64,000 nt of DNA from Serratia marcescens (lineage in GTDB: Bacteria; Pseudomonadota; Gammaproteobacteria; Enterobacterales; Enterobacteriaceae): contig NZ_MJAO01000012.1 of NCBI RefSeq assembly GCF_001902635.1, positions 106,531 through 170,530 of the forward strand, written 5' to 3'. Both the position numbers and the translations under genes were made by a program. The notes below the pieces were generated by a model. That model had not been told where the DNA came from. It worked only from the letters and a program-made list of their open reading frames with translations, and did no database searches. This document shows positions 25,639 through 35,351 of this stretch, piece by piece; the first letter of the stretch is position 1; each line of letters begins with the position of its first letter.

Positions 25639-26412
25639 ATGCCAGAAATCCGCCATTTTCCCGAGTCGCTGATCCCCGCGCCCAATCCGGTGCAGTTCCG
25701 CTGCGAGGAGTTCAACGCCCGCACCGAATTCCAGCCGCACAGCCATACCTGGGGCCAGTTGATGTGGGTAAAAGCCGGGGTGATGGTGCTGCGCATCGGC
25801 GGGCAGCGCTTTCTGGCACCGCCGGAGTTCGTGCTATGGGCGCCGGCGGGCGCCGAACACTCCTGCTACAACCAGCGGCTGGCGCAGTGCCGCATGGTGG
25901 ACATCATGCAGACGCTGTGCGCCGGCATGCCGGCCGAGCCTTGTCTGGTGAGCGTGACGCCGATCTTTCGTGCCATCGCCGAGGATTTCTATGCGCGCAA
26001 GCAGTACATTCCGCAGACGGAAGAGGATATGCGCCTGTGTCAGGTACTGATCGACCAACTGAGCCGGTCACCGCGCCAGCAAACCTATTTGCCGTCGTCG
26101 GACGACAAGTTTTTGGCGCCGGTGTTGGAGGCGCTGGAACATTGCCCGGCGGATAACACCTCGCTGGCGGTGTGGGCCGGCCGGGTATACACCACCGAGC
26201 GCACGCTGTCGCGCCGCTGCCAGCAGGATCTGGGCATGTCGTTCAGCGAATGGCGCCAGCGCCTGCGTTTCCTGCACGCCGTGTCGTTGCTCGAGCAGGG
26301 CAAAACCGTGCAGGAAGTGGCGCTGGACGTCGGCTACAGCTCCGCGTCGGCGTTTATCGTCATGTTCCAGCAGATCGCCGGCACCACCCCTGAGCGCTTT
26401 CGCCGTGCCTGA
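25639..26412 (+). CDS. AraC-family transcriptional regulator with N-terminal cupin
   Basis: A 257-residue regulator. Residues 20-85 form a cupin-like sensor ([19 protein letters not shown], then [15 protein letters not shown]). Residues 160-257 are the AraC DNA-binding domain with two helix-turn-helices ([20 protein letters not shown] and [20 protein letters not shown], then GTTPERFR). It is a NimR-like architecture and likely controls the divergent DMT exporter through the 117-bp gap. Effector unknown. Confidence 0.88.
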   Translation: MPEIRHFPESLIPAPNPVQFRCEEFNARTEFQPHSHTWGQLMWVKAGVMVLRIGGQRFLAPPEFVLWAPAGAEHSCYNQRLAQCRMVDIMQTLCAGMPAEPCLVSVTPIFRAIAEDFYARKQYIPQTEEDMRLCQVLIDQLSRSPRQQTYLPSSDDKFLAPVLEALEHCPADNTSLAVWAGRVYTTERTLSRRCQQDLGMSFSEWRQRLRFLHAVSLLEQGKTVQEVALDVGYSSASAFIVMFQQIAGTTPERFRRA

Positions 26413-26465
26413 TTCAGTGGCACACTATTTCGCAGACAAATAGCCGTAAACCGTCGGAGAACGCA

Positions 26466-27587
26466 GTGAAAATTCTGGTTGATGAAAATATGCCGTACGC
26501 GGCCGAGCTGTTCAGCCGTTTGGGTGAAGTGCAGGCGGTGCCGGGCCGCCCGATCCCGCGCGAGGCGCTGGCGGATGCCGACGCGCTGATGGTGCGTTCA
26601 GTCACCAAGGTCAATGAAGAATTATTGACCGGCAGCCGCATTGGCTTTGTCGGCACCGCGACCGCCGGCACCGATCACGTCGATGACGCCTGGCTGCAAC
26701 GGCAGGGCATCGGGTTTTCCGCCGCACCGGGCTGCAACGCCATCGCGGTGGTCGAGTATGTGTTCTCCGCGTTGATGCTGTTGGCCGAGCGCGACGGCTT
26801 CCACCTGCGGGATAAGACCGTCGGTATCGTCGGCGTGGGCAACGTCGGTTCGCGCCTGGACGCGCGCCTCAAAGCGCTGGGTGTGCGCACGCTGCTGTGC
26901 GATCCGCCGCGCGCCGATCGCGGCGATGCCGGGGAGTTTTGGCCGCTGGAGAAGCTGGTGGCCGAGGCCGACGTGCTGACTTTCCATACGCCGCTGAATA
27001 AATCCGGCCCATACCATTCGCTGCATCTGGCGGATGCCGAGCTGCTGGCGGCGTTGCCGGACAACCGCATTCTGATCAACGCCTGCCGCGGGCCGGTGGT
27101 GGATAACGCCGCGCTGCTGCAGGCGCTGGAAAAAGGCAAAAAACTGAGCACGGTGCTGGATGTGTGGGAACCGGAACCGGATCTCTCCTTGCCGCTGCTG
27201 GCGCGAGTGGATATCGGCACCGCGCACATCGCCGGGTATACGCTGGAAGGCAAAGCGCGCGGCACCACTCAGGTGTTCGAGGCCTTCAGCCGCCATCTGG
27301 GGCAGCCGCAGCAGGTGGCGCTGGCCACGCTGCTGCCGGTGCCGGAGTTTAGCCAGATCCGCCTCAACGGGCCGCTGGATGAAGCGCGGTTAAAACGTTT
27401 GATGCACTTGGTGTATGATGTGCGCCGCGATGATGCGCCGCTGCGCAAAATTGCCGGGCAACCGGGTGAATTCGATCGCCTGCGCAAGCACTACCAGGAA
27501 CGCCGCGAGTGGTCTTCGCTGGCCGTGCAATGCGACGACAGCGCCAGCGCCGAGTTGCTCGGCAAGCTGGGCTTCAGCGTGGCGTAG
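26466..27587 (+). CDS. pdxB: PdxB, erythronate-4-phosphate dehydrogenase
   Basis: A 373-residue NAD-dependent dehydrogenase that oxidises 4-phosphoerythronate in DXP-dependent pyridoxal phosphate synthesis. The GTG start at 26466 has GGAGAA upstream. It begins [12 protein letters not shown]. The NAD site is [20 protein letters not shown] near 117-136. D-2-hydroxyacid dehydrogenase signatures follow: [17 protein letters not shown] (Arg), [10 protein letters not shown] (Glu) and [17 protein letters not shown] (His). The C-terminal PdxB dimerisation domain ends the protein. It opens the conserved pdxB-usg-truA-dedA-accD-folC-dedD run. Confidence 0.97.
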   Translation: MKILVDENMPYAAELFSRLGEVQAVPGRPIPREALADADALMVRSVTKVNEELLTGSRIGFVGTATAGTDHVDDAWLQRQGIGFSAAPGCNAIAVVEYVFSALMLLAERDGFHLRDKTVGIVGVGNVGSRLDARLKALGVRTLLCDPPRADRGDAGEFWPLEKLVAEADVLTFHTPLNKSGPYHSLHLADAELLAALPDNRILINACRGPVVDNAALLQALEKGKKLSTVLDVWEPEPDLSLPLLARVDIGTAHIAGYTLEGKARGTTQVFEAFSRHLGQPQQVALATLLPVPEFSQIRLNGPLDEARLKRLMHLVYDVRRDDAPLRKIAGQPGEFDRLRKHYQERREWSSLAVQCDDSASAELLGKLGFSVA

Positions 27588-27697
27588 CGCGTAAGGTTGT
27601 CTTAAGCCAACGCCGCTACAGTGAGCGGCAAAGATTATCGGGCGGTGGCTGCACTGCCCGTCTGCTTTTATGAATGAAATACTCTGGAGAAAACCCG

Positions 27698-28708
27698 ATG
27701 TCTGACGGCTGGAATATCGCGCTGCTCGGCGCCACTGGCGCGGTAGGTGAAGCGTTGCTGGAATTGTTGCAGGAACGCCAGTTCCCGGTGGGTGAACTCT
27801 ATCCTCTGGCAAGCGAACGCAGCGCGGGCGCCAATGTGCGCTTCAACGGCAAGTCTATTCTGGTGCAAAACGCCGAAGAGTTCGACTGGTCGCAGGCGCA
27901 ACTGGCCTTCTTCGTCGCCGGCAGCGAAGCTTCCGCGCGTTATGCCGAAGAGGCCGGCAACATGGGCTGCCTGGTGATCGACACCAGCGGCCTGTTCGCC
28001 ATGGAACCGGATGTGCCGCTGGTGGTGCCTGGCGTTAACCCGCAGGTGCTGGCGGATTATCGCAACCGCAATATCGTCGCGGTCGCCGACAGCATGGTCA
28101 GCCAGCTGCTGACGGCGATCAAACCGCTGACCGAACAGGCAGGGCTGTCGCGTCTGCACGTTACGACGCTGATGTCGGTATCGTCGCGCGGCAAGGCGGC
28201 AGTGGACGATCTGGCCGGCCAGAGCGCGCGTCTGCTGAACGGCATTCCGGCCGAGGAAGGCATTTTCGGTAAACAGCTGGCGTTCAACCTGCTGCCGCTG
28301 ATCGCCGACGAGCAGGGCAGTGTGCGCGAAGAACGCCTGATCGTCGATCAGGTGCGCAAGGTGCTACAGGACGAAGGGTTGCCGATTTCGGTGAACTGCA
28401 TTCAGTCGCCGGTGTTTTATGGCCATGCGCAGGTGGTGCACCTGGAGGCGCTGCGTCCGCTGTCCGCCGAAGAGGCGCGCAGCGAGCTTGAAGAGGTCGA
28501 GGACGTTCAGCTGAGCGAAGAAGACGATTACCCGACGCAGGTCACTGACGCCTCCGGCAGCGATGCGCTCAGCATCGGCTGCCTGCGCAATGATTACGGC
28601 ATGCCTGAACTGCTGCAGTTCTGGACGGTGGCGGACAACGTGCGCTTTGGCGGTGCGTTGATGGCTGTCGAAACCGCCGAGCGTCTGGTGCAGGAGCAGA
28701 TGTACTGA
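27698..28708 (+). CDS. usg: Usg, aspartate-semialdehyde dehydrogenase-like protein
   Basis: A 336-residue protein from the ATG at 27698 (GGAGA upstream). N-terminal dinucleotide fold [20 protein letters not shown]. The region where true dehydrogenases have the catalytic cysteine reads [13 protein letters not shown], with serine instead; this suggests it is not an active Asd, as held for E. coli Usg. The histidine segment [14 protein letters not shown] is kept. Its stop shares one base with the truA start (TGATG), so the two are coupled. Function unknown. Confidence 0.92.
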   Translation: MSDGWNIALLGATGAVGEALLELLQERQFPVGELYPLASERSAGANVRFNGKSILVQNAEEFDWSQAQLAFFVAGSEASARYAEEAGNMGCLVIDTSGLFAMEPDVPLVVPGVNPQVLADYRNRNIVAVADSMVSQLLTAIKPLTEQAGLSRLHVTTLMSVSSRGKAAVDDLAGQSARLLNGIPAEEGIFGKQLAFNLLPLIADEQGSVREERLIVDQVRKVLQDEGLPISVNCIQSPVFYGHAQVVHLEALRPLSAEEARSELEEVEDVQLSEEDDYPTQVTDASGSDALSIGCLRNDYGMPELLQFWTVADNVRFGGALMAVETAERLVQEQMY

Positions 28709-29529
28709 TGTCTGAGGCGGTCTCACCCGCTCAGCCGACGCTGAAGATCGCGCTGGGCATTGAATATGACGGCAGCCGTTACTACGGCTGGCAGCGGCAG
28801 CAAGAAGTGGCCAGCGTGCAGGAACGGTTGGAGCAGGCGTTGAGCAAGGTAGCGGATGCGCCGATTACCGTGCTGTGCGCCGGTCGGACCGACGCCGGGG
28901 TGCATGCTACCGGGCAGGTGGTGCATTTCGAAACTACCGCGCGCCGCAAGGACGCCGCCTGGACGATGGGGGTGAACACCCATCTGCCGCCGGACATCGC
29001 GGTGCGCTGGGTAAGCCCCGTCGCCGATGATTTTCACGCACGTTTCAGCGCCACCGCGCGCCGTTACCGCTATATTATTTTCAACCATCGCTATCGGCCG
29101 GCAGTGCTGCAACAGGGGGTGACGCATTTTTATCATCCGCTGGACGCCGAACGCATGCACCGGGCGGCGCAGGCGCTGCTGGGCGAGAACGACTTCACTT
29201 CGTTCCGCGCGGTGCAATGTCAGTCGCGCACCCCGTGGCGTTGCGTAAAACACGTTAAGGTTACGCGCTACGGCGAATATATTGTGGTAGATATCAAGGC
29301 GAATGCCTTTGTGCATCACATGGTTCGCAACATCGTCGGCAGCCTGATGGAGATCGGCTGCGGCAATCAGGATGAGAACTGGATGGCCGAGTTGCTGGCG
29401 CTGAAGGATCGCAATCTGGCGGCGGCGACGGCGCGAGCCGAAGGGCTGTATCTGGTTTCTGTGGATTATCCCGAACACTTTGGCTTACCGCGGCCGCCGA
29501 TGGGGCCGCTGTTTTTACCCGACGATTAA
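28708..29529 (+). CDS. truA: TruA, tRNA pseudouridine(38-40) synthase
   Basis: A 273-residue enzyme that makes pseudouridine at positions 38-40 of the tRNA anticodon arm. The catalytic aspartate is Asp62 in [18 protein letters not shown]. Other family motifs: [13 protein letters not shown] near the N terminus, [13 protein letters not shown], and [17 protein letters not shown]. Coupled to usg. Confidence 0.97.
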   Translation: MSEAVSPAQPTLKIALGIEYDGSRYYGWQRQQEVASVQERLEQALSKVADAPITVLCAGRTDAGVHATGQVVHFETTARRKDAAWTMGVNTHLPPDIAVRWVSPVADDFHARFSATARRYRYIIFNHRYRPAVLQQGVTHFYHPLDAERMHRAAQALLGENDFTSFRAVQCQSRTPWRCVKHVKVTRYGEYIVVDIKANAFVHHMVRNIVGSLMEIGCGNQDENWMAELLALKDRNLAAATARAEGLYLVSVDYPEHFGLPRPPMGPLFLPDD

Positions 29530-29607
29530 ACGCCGGCACGCCTGAAAGCGTCGCTCCCTTGTGCTTCTGCCGGGTGATTGAAACGCCCGGTATCAATGAG
29601 AGAATTT

Positions 29608-30270
29608 ATGGACATCATCAAGTTTATTATTGATTTCATTTTGCATATTGATGTGCACCTGGCCGAACTGGTCGCACAATACGGCATGTGGGTCTACGCT
29701 ATTCTGTTCCTGATCCTGTTTTGCGAAACCGGTCTGGTGGTGACGCCGTTCCTGCCGGGGGATTCTTTGCTGTTTGTCGCCGGCGCGCTGGCGGCGTTGC
29801 CGACCAACGATCTGAACGTGCACACCATGGTGGCGTTGATGGTGACGGCGGCGATCCTCGGCGATGCGGTGAACTATACGATCGGTCGGCTGTTCGGCGA
29901 GAAGTTGTTCAGCAACCCGAATTCGAAGATTTTCCGCCGCAGCTATCTGGACAAGACGCATCAGTTCTATGAGAAGCACGGCGGGAAAACGATTATTCTG
30001 GCGCGATTCGTGCCGATCGTGCGCACTTTTGCGCCATTCGTCGCCGGTATGGGGCATATGTCCTATCGCCACTTCGCCGCTTACAACGTGATTGGCGCAC
30101 TGGTTTGGGTGCTGCTCTTCACTTATGCCGGCTACCTGTTCGGCGATCTGCCGGTGGTGCAGGAAAACCTGAAACTGTTGATCGTGGGGATCATCATCGT
30201 TTCGATTCTGCCGGGCGTGATTGAAATTTGGCGCCACAAGCGCGCGGCTGCCCGCCAGCAAAAACAGTAA
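29608..30270 (+). CDS. dedA: DedA family membrane protein
   Basis: A 220-residue inner-membrane protein; the ATG at 29608 (GAGAG upstream) matches E. coli DedA. Family motif [19 protein letters not shown] near residues 40-58, then [20 protein letters not shown] with the conserved arginines and proline. DedA proteins are linked to lipid-carrier flipping and membrane-potential upkeep. Four to five membrane segments, basic cytosolic tail. Confidence 0.94.
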   Translation: MDIIKFIIDFILHIDVHLAELVAQYGMWVYAILFLILFCETGLVVTPFLPGDSLLFVAGALAALPTNDLNVHTMVALMVTAAILGDAVNYTIGRLFGEKLFSNPNSKIFRRSYLDKTHQFYEKHGGKTIILARFVPIVRTFAPFVAGMGHMSYRHFAAYNVIGALVWVLLFTYAGYLFGDLPVVQENLKLLIVGIIIVSILPGVIEIWRHKRAAARQQKQ

Positions 30271-30502
30271 AGACAGCGCTTGACCTGTCGGTTCGACCAG
30301 TTTTTTGTCCACAGCGTCGGGCCGATATGGTTTAATGAGCGACATAATGGTCTGTTCCTGTGAACAACCCTGAAGCCGAATGCCTCAGTCGCGCGCTTGC
30401 CGCGCCGCGAACGGGCATTTTTTCATTGGGATGTTTTCGGGGGGATTGTTAAAGCATGAACAGCAGACTGGCGTATGCCAGGTTCAAACAGAAAGGTCAT
30501 CG

Positions 30503-31411
30503 ATGAGCTGGATTGAACGAATTCTTAACAAGAGCAATATCACACAAACCCGTAAGGTGAGCATTCCTGAAGGGGTCTGGACCAAATGCGACAGCTGCGG
30601 CCAGGTTCTCTACCGCGCCGAACTGGAGCGTAATCTGGAAGTGTGCCCGAAGTGCGACCACCATATGCGTATGGGCGCGCGCGCGCGTCTGCACACCCTG
30701 CTGGACGAAGGCAGCGAAGTGGAGTTGGGCAGCGATCTGGAGCCGAAAGATGTTCTGAAGTTCAAGGATTCCAAACGCTATAAGGATCGCTTGGTCGCCG
30801 CCCAGAAGGCGACCGGCGAGAAAGACGCGCTGGTGGTGATGAAGGGCACGCTGTACGGCATGCCGATCGTCGCGGCCTCCTTCGAATTCGCCTTTATCGG
30901 CGGCTCGATGTCTTCCGTGGTCGGCGCGCGTTTCGTGCGCGCGGTTGAGCAGGCGCTGGAGGACAACTGTCCGCTGGTGTGCTTCTCTGCCAGCGGTGGC
31001 GCGCGTATGCAGGAAGCGCTGATGTCGCTGATGCAGATGGCGAAAACCAGTGCGGCGTTGGCTAAAATGCAGGAGCGCGGCTTGCCGTATATCTCTGTGC
31101 TGACCGACCCGACCATGGGCGGCGTCTCCGCCAGTCTGGCGATGCTGGGTGACATCAACATCGCCGAGCCGAAAGCGTTGATCGGCTTCGCCGGTCCGCG
31201 CGTGATCGAGCAGACCGTGCGCGAGAAACTGCCACCGGGCTTCCAGCGCAGCGAGTTCCTGATCGAAAAAGGCGCGATCGACATGATCGTACGCCGCCCG
31301 GAAATGCGTCAAACGTTGGCGAGCATTCTGTCCAAGCTGACCAATCAGCCGCAGACGCATTTCGATGAAGCTGCGCCGGCCGTCGTCCTGGAGCAACAGG
31401 CCGACGCCTGA
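30503..31411 (+). CDS. accD: AccD, acetyl-CoA carboxylase carboxyltransferase beta subunit
   Basis: A 302-residue subunit that, with AccA, moves the carboxyl group from biotin to acetyl-CoA in the first step of fatty acid synthesis. N-terminal zinc finger with Cys29, Cys32, Cys48 and Cys51 (CDSC and CPKC). Carboxyltransferase core: [36 protein letters not shown] and [20 protein letters not shown]. The ATG at 30503 was chosen over an upstream reading by homology ([12 protein letters not shown]). The 232-bp leader ends in a GC-rich region with a GGGCATTTTTT tract that might act as an attenuator. Confidence 0.97.
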   Translation: MSWIERILNKSNITQTRKVSIPEGVWTKCDSCGQVLYRAELERNLEVCPKCDHHMRMGARARLHTLLDEGSEVELGSDLEPKDVLKFKDSKRYKDRLVAAQKATGEKDALVVMKGTLYGMPIVAASFEFAFIGGSMSSVVGARFVRAVEQALEDNCPLVCFSASGGARMQEALMSLMQMAKTSAALAKMQERGLPYISVLTDPTMGGVSASLAMLGDINIAEPKALIGFAGPRVIEQTVREKLPPGFQRSEFLIEKGAIDMIVRRPEMRQTLASILSKLTNQPQTHFDEAAPAVVLEQQADA

Positions 31412-31435
31412 GGCAAAGGCCGATCCCGCCGGGTT

Positions 31436-31466
31436 CAGCCGTCACTTTGTGGCTAAGTGACGGCTG
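31436..31466. repeat. Perfect 12-bp inverted repeat between accD and folC
   Basis: CAGCCGTCACTT and its exact complement AAGTGACGGCTG flank a seven-base loop. No T-run follows, so it is more likely an mRNA-stability or attenuation hairpin within the operon than a terminator. Confidence 0.65.
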
Positions 31467-31602
31467 ATGCCCGTAGCCTGGCGGGCCGCTGCGCATCGCG
31501 CTGCGGTCTGCAGGTTGGCGGACGTAACGAAGCGCATCGCCTTTACCGCGGTGAGGGTGGTGCCCTGATGGATTAATGAACCCAAGTTCAGTGATGGGAC
31601 TC

Positions 31603-32868
31603 ATGCAAAACCACCAAATTCCCCAAGCCACGTCGCCATTGAGCTCGTGGCTTTATTATCTGGAACGTCTGCATAGCCAGGCGATCGAACTCGGCCTCGA
31701 GCGCGTGCAGCGCGTCGCGGCGCATCTGGATTTACTGACCCCCGCCCCCACGGTGTTCACCGTTGCCGGTACCAACGGCAAAGGCACAACCTGTCGCACC
31801 CTCGAAGCCATTCTGCTGGTTGCCGGCCTGCGCGTCGGCGTTTACAGTTCGCCGCATCTGGTGCGCTATACCGAGCGCGTGCGCATTCAGGGGGAAGAGC
31901 TGAGCGAAGCGGAGCACAGCCGCTCGTTCGCCGCCATCGAAGCCGGTCGCGGCGAGACTTCGCTGACCTATTTCGAATTCGGCACTTTATCGGCACTGCA
32001 GCTGTTCAAGCAGTCGCGGCTGGATGTGGTGATCCTGGAAGTAGGCCTGGGCGGGCGTCTTGACGCCACCAACATCGTCGATCCGAGCGTGGCGGTGATC
32101 ACCAGCATCGCGCTCGATCATACCGACTGGCTGGGCAACGATCGCGAAAGCATCGGCCGTGAAAAGGCCGGCATTTTCCGCAGCGGCAAACCGGCGGTGG
32201 TGGGTGAACCGGATATGCCGGAAAGCATTCGCCAGGTTGCCGAAACGCTTGGCGCGCCGCTGTATCGCCGCGGTGAAGCCTGGAGCTTCAGCGAGCAGGG
32301 CGATCGCTGGCAGTGGCAGGGCGGTGATACGCTGCTGACCGATCTGCCGATGCCGAACGTGCCGTTGGCCAATGCTGCCACTGCGCTGGCGGCGCTGAAC
32401 TGTTCCCCGCTGGAAATCGACGAACGCGCGATCTTCACCGGGCTGCAGCAGGCGACGCTGCCGGGGCGTTTCCAGATCGTGCGGCGGGAGCCGACGCTGA
32501 TCCTCGACGTAGCGCATAACCCGCACGCCGCCGGCTATCTGGCCGGGCGCTTGGCCAAGCTGCCGCGCGACGGTGGCAAGGTGCGCGCGGTGGTGGGCAT
32601 GCTGTCGGACAAGGATATCGCCGGCACGCTGGCTTGCTTGAGCGAGCAGGTGGATGAATGGTACTGCGCACCGCTCGATGGGCCGCGCGGCGCCGGCGTC
32701 GAACAGTTGGCGCAACATCTGACGGAACCGCGGCGCTTTGCCGATGTCGAAACTGCCTGGCGGCAGGCTATGCAGGATGCTGATAAACAGGATATTGTGA
32801 TCGTCTGTGGATCGTTCCACACCGTTGCGCAGGTGATGGCGGCGTTAGACGAGATGCGGGGAGTGTGA
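31603..32868 (+). CDS. folC: FolC, dihydrofolate synthase/folylpolyglutamate synthase
   Basis: A ligase of about 421 residues that adds glutamate to dihydropteroate and then to folates. P-loop FTVAGTNGKGTTCRTLEA, then YSSPHLVRYTERVR, VGLGGRLDATNIVDP (Mur-ligase type), HTDWLGNDRESIGREKAGIF and the C-terminal FDVAHNPHAA-like LDVAHNPHAAGYL. The ATG at 31603 was chosen by similarity of the N terminus; 31594 and 31576 are alternatives. The stop abuts the GTG of dedD. Confidence 0.95.
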   Translation: MQNHQIPQATSPLSSWLYYLERLHSQAIELGLERVQRVAAHLDLLTPAPTVFTVAGTNGKGTTCRTLEAILLVAGLRVGVYSSPHLVRYTERVRIQGEELSEAEHSRSFAAIEAGRGETSLTYFEFGTLSALQLFKQSRLDVVILEVGLGGRLDATNIVDPSVAVITSIALDHTDWLGNDRESIGREKAGIFRSGKPAVVGEPDMPESIRQVAETLGAPLYRRGEAWSFSEQGDRWQWQGGDTLLTDLPMPNVPLANAATALAALNCSPLEIDERAIFTGLQQATLPGRFQIVRREPTLILDVAHNPHAAGYLAGRLAKLPRDGGKVRAVVGMLSDKDIAGTLACLSEQVDEWYCAPLDGPRGAGVEQLAQHLTEPRRFADVETAWRQAMQDADKQDIVIVCGSFHTVAQVMAALDEMRGV

Positions 32869-33630
32869 GTGGCGAGTAAATTTCAGAACCGACTGGTCGG
32901 AACCGTGATTCTGGTGGCGCTGGGGGTGATCATCCTGCCAGGCTTGCTGGATGGCAAAAAGAAGCATTACGAGGATGAGTTCGCGGCCATTCCCCTGGTG
33001 CCGAAGCCGGGCGACGTTGAAGAAAACGACGTACTGCCGCCGGTGACGCAACCGCTGCCGGCGCAGCCGCCGGAAGGGGCCGCCGCGTTGGTCGAACAGC
33101 AGGCTGCCAATGAAGCGGCAACGCAGCAGGCGGTGCGGCCGAACGCCCAGCCGCCGGCGCAGGTGGTGCCACCGGTCGAGACACGTCCTCAGCCGGTACC
33201 GCAGCCTAAGCCGAAACCGGTGGAAACCAAACCGGTGGAAGTGAAACCGAAGCCGGCGCCGCAGCCGAAGCCGGTGGAAGTGAAACCGACGCCGAAGCCG
33301 GAGCCTAAACCGGAACCGAAACCGGAGCCAGCCCCGAAACCGGAACCGGCGCCGCAGCCGAAACTGGCGGAAGAGAAAGCGCCGGCCGGGCAGGCCTACG
33401 TCGTGCAGCTCGGCGCGTTGAAAAACGCCGCCAAGGCGAACGAGATCGTCGCCTCGCTGCGGCTCTCGGGCTATCGCGCCTTTACCGTGCCGTCAACGCC
33501 GGTGCAGGGGCAGATTACCCGCATCTACGTCGGGCCGGACGCTTCGAAGCAGAAGCTGCAATCGGCGCTGCCGTCGCTGAACTCGATCAGCGGGCTGAGC
33601 GGGCAGGTGAAGCCATACGGGGCTCGTTGA
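32869..33630 (+). CDS. dedD: DedD, SPOR-domain cell-division protein
   Basis: A 253-residue bitopic protein starting at a GTG directly after folC. One N-terminal membrane segment (RLVGTVILVALGVIILPGLL), a long Pro/Lys/Glu-rich linker (about residues 90-168) and a C-terminal SPOR domain (AYVVQLGALKNAAKANEIV through RIYVGPD) that binds denuded septal peptidoglycan. The linker is built from degenerate PKP and VEVKPKP units and is visibly longer than the E. coli one. It is the last conserved gene before the inserted cassette, only 18 bp from the cassette's first gene. Confidence 0.95.
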   Translation: MASKFQNRLVGTVILVALGVIILPGLLDGKKKHYEDEFAAIPLVPKPGDVEENDVLPPVTQPLPAQPPEGAAALVEQQAANEAATQQAVRPNAQPPAQVVPPVETRPQPVPQPKPKPVETKPVEVKPKPAPQPKPVEVKPTPKPEPKPEPKPEPAPKPEPAPQPKLAEEKAPAGQAYVVQLGALKNAAKANEIVASLRLSGYRAFTVPSTPVQGQITRIYVGPDASKQKLQSALPSLNSISGLSGQVKPYGAR

Positions 33631-33648
33631 CAGGGAGGTCATATAAGT

Positions 33649-34062
33649 ATGCAAACAGATTTTTCGGATGCCAATGAGCGCCACTGGTTTGATGCTGAGT
33701 TATTGTTAGAAAAAGAACGCTTTGCCAATGCAGATCATTTATACGGTTTTTCTGCGGAATGTGGCCTCAAAGCATTGATGATCGCTTTCGGCATGCCTTG
33801 CAATGAAGCCGGAAGTCCTCAGGAAAAGAAGGATTGGAAGCATATCGATAATCTGTCTGTGCGTTATGAGGCCTATCGTTCAGGTGGGGAGTTTGCTGAC
33901 TATCGTTGTGAGGATGTGGATGCATTTTCCAATTGGAAAGTTAGTGACCGCTATGCCAAGCAATTAGGGTTTACAGTGGAGTATGTTGCGGCTCATCGGA
34001 GTGCGGCTAAAGTGATTCGTTCCTTGGTCAAGACAGCTCGCAAACGAGGAATAATTGAATGA
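33649..34062 (+). CDS. Small HEPN-like protein, first gene of an inserted three-gene cassette
   Basis: A 137-residue soluble protein. The N-terminal part (ERHWFDAELLLEKERFANAD then YGFSAECGLKALMIAF, residues about 11-48) has the helix pattern of HEPN-type domains: an A-LL helix followed by an A-x-EC-LKAL helix. The canonical HEPN RNase motif (Arg-x4-6-His) is not visible, so it may be a non-catalytic or divergent member. Strong GGAGG lies ten bases before the ATG. The gene starts 18 bp after dedD and overlaps the next by four bases (ATGA). Base composition is clearly lower in GC than the neighbours. The HEPN assignment is by eye and moderate. Confidence 0.75.
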   Translation: MQTDFSDANERHWFDAELLLEKERFANADHLYGFSAECGLKALMIAFGMPCNEAGSPQEKKDWKHIDNLSVRYEAYRSGGEFADYRCEDVDAFSNWKVSDRYAKQLGFTVEYVAAHRSAAKVIRSLVKTARKRGIIE

Positions 34063-35351
34063 CATTTGATCAGATTTTGCCAGCGTTGAAATCATTATTC
34101 TTACGTTTCGAAGATGACTTGACGACATGCAAACCTATCCTGATAAACCGAGATCTAAATGCTCGGATTCGATTGATCGTTGATGAAAAGCATGAAACTG
34201 AAGAGACTCGTAAACTCTTAGAAAAATTGGTATCTGAAATATACCAGGTACTGGCTGACAAACATGCTTATCCTCCTGAAAGAGCACTGTTATTTGAAGA
34301 GGATATTGAGTCAGAGCGATTGGCCTCTCATGCCTTTTTATTAGACAGTAGATTGGATGGAATTTACATTGTAGATCGCTTTGCAACTCCAACCGATTGG
34401 TCGCAAATAACACCGGTTAGTGAGAAAAAAAATAGAACGGTATTTTTCTCCATCAAAGGCGGTGTAGGGCGCTCATCCTCTATGGCGGCTACCGCGTGGG
34501 CTCTTGCTGAGAGTGGGAAGAAAGTCATGGTGCTAGATTTAGATCTTGAGTCGCCAGGCTTGTCTTCGGCTTTACTACCAGATGATCGTCGCCCTGGCTA
34601 TGGTATAGCCGATTGGTTGGTAGAGGATTTAGTGGGAAATGGGGATGCTATTTTTGACGATATGGTAGCTGCTAGCTCACTTTCTCATAATGGCGATATT
34701 TGGGTTGTGCCAGCACATGGGCGAGAACCCGGTGAATATATTGCAAAACTTGGCCGCGCTTGGATGCCCTTGAAAAGTCAAGATGGCATGGAGACTTGGG
34801 CCAAACGATTGGGGCGTTTGCTTGATAAGTTAGAGGAGCGCTGGCAGCCGGATGTGGTGCTCATTGATTCAAGAGCAGGTATTGATGAGGTCGCTTCTGC
34901 CTGTATTACTGAGTTAGGGGCTTCTAACATTTTGCTCTTTGCCTTAAATGGCTCTCAAACTTGGTCAGGATATCGCATCTTATTCCAGCATTGGCGCCGG
35001 ACTGGCGTGATCCAAGATATCAGGGAACGCTTGCAATTGGTGGGCGCCATGTTGCCTGAACTGGACACTGCTCGTTATTTTGATGAGTTACGGGAAGATG
35101 CTTGGAATTTGTTCGCAGAGGAACTCTATGATGAGATTCCTGCCGCAACTGAGGGGGATTTCTGGAACTTCGACATTGCTGATGAAAGCGCCCCTCATTA
35201 TCCTTTAGCTATTCGCTGGCATCGTAGTTTTGCTGGTTTAAAAAGTTTGCATGGCCGCTTCAATGAAATTGATGGTAGCGAAGTTAGCGCTATTTTCGGG
35301 CCGTTGATTGACTACATTAAGTTACAGCAGCCAGGAGAATATGATGAGTAG
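34059..35351 (+). CDS. MinD/ParA-like protein with KGGVGR variant P-loop
   Basis: A 430-residue protein. Residues 1-125 are an acidic, mainly helical region that I do not recognise. From about 128 it is a SIMIBI-class ATPase: the deviant Walker A reads FFSIKGGVGRSSSMAATAWA, with signature Lys133 but the invariant P-loop lysine replaced by Arg138. Switch I region is VMVLDLDLESPGLSSALLP near 158. The Walker B segment is VVLIDSRAGIDEVASA (Asp270). NLLFAL-type strand ASNILLFALNGSQTWSGYRI follows. The Lys-to-Arg change may alter hydrolysis or leave a binding-only switch. Coupled by ATGA overlap to the gene upstream and by eight bases to the one downstream. Confidence 0.85.
   Translation: MTFDQILPALKSLFLRFEDDLTTCKPILINRDLNARIRLIVDEKHETEETRKLLEKLVSEIYQVLADKHAYPPERALLFEEDIESERLASHAFLLDSRLDGIYIVDRFATPTDWSQITPVSEKKNRTVFFSIKGGVGRSSSMAATAWALAESGKKVMVLDLDLESPGLSSALLPDDRRPGYGIADWLVEDLVGNGDAIFDDMVAASSLSHNGDIWVVPAHGREPGEYIAKLGRAWMPLKSQDGMETWAKRLGRLLDKLEERWQPDVVLIDSRAGIDEVASACITELGASNILLFALNGSQTWSGYRILFQHWRRTGVIQDIRERLQLVGAMLPELDTARYFDELREDAWNLFAEELYDEIPAATEGDFWNFDIADESAPHYPLAIRWHRSFAGLKSLHGRFNEIDGSEVSAIFGPLIDYIKLQQPGEYDE

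Noticed and set aside
33180..33370. CRISPR-like array in the repetitive DNA of dedD
   Set aside because: The repeats are short, degenerate, in frame and encode the Pro/Lys linker; there are no regular spacers.
33649..34062. Classical HEPN toxin with Arg-x4-6-His paired with a MNT antitoxin
   Set aside because: The arginine-histidine motif is not found and no nucleotidyltransferase (GSxxxG) protein is adjacent, so a HEPN-MNT toxin-antitoxin pair is not supported.
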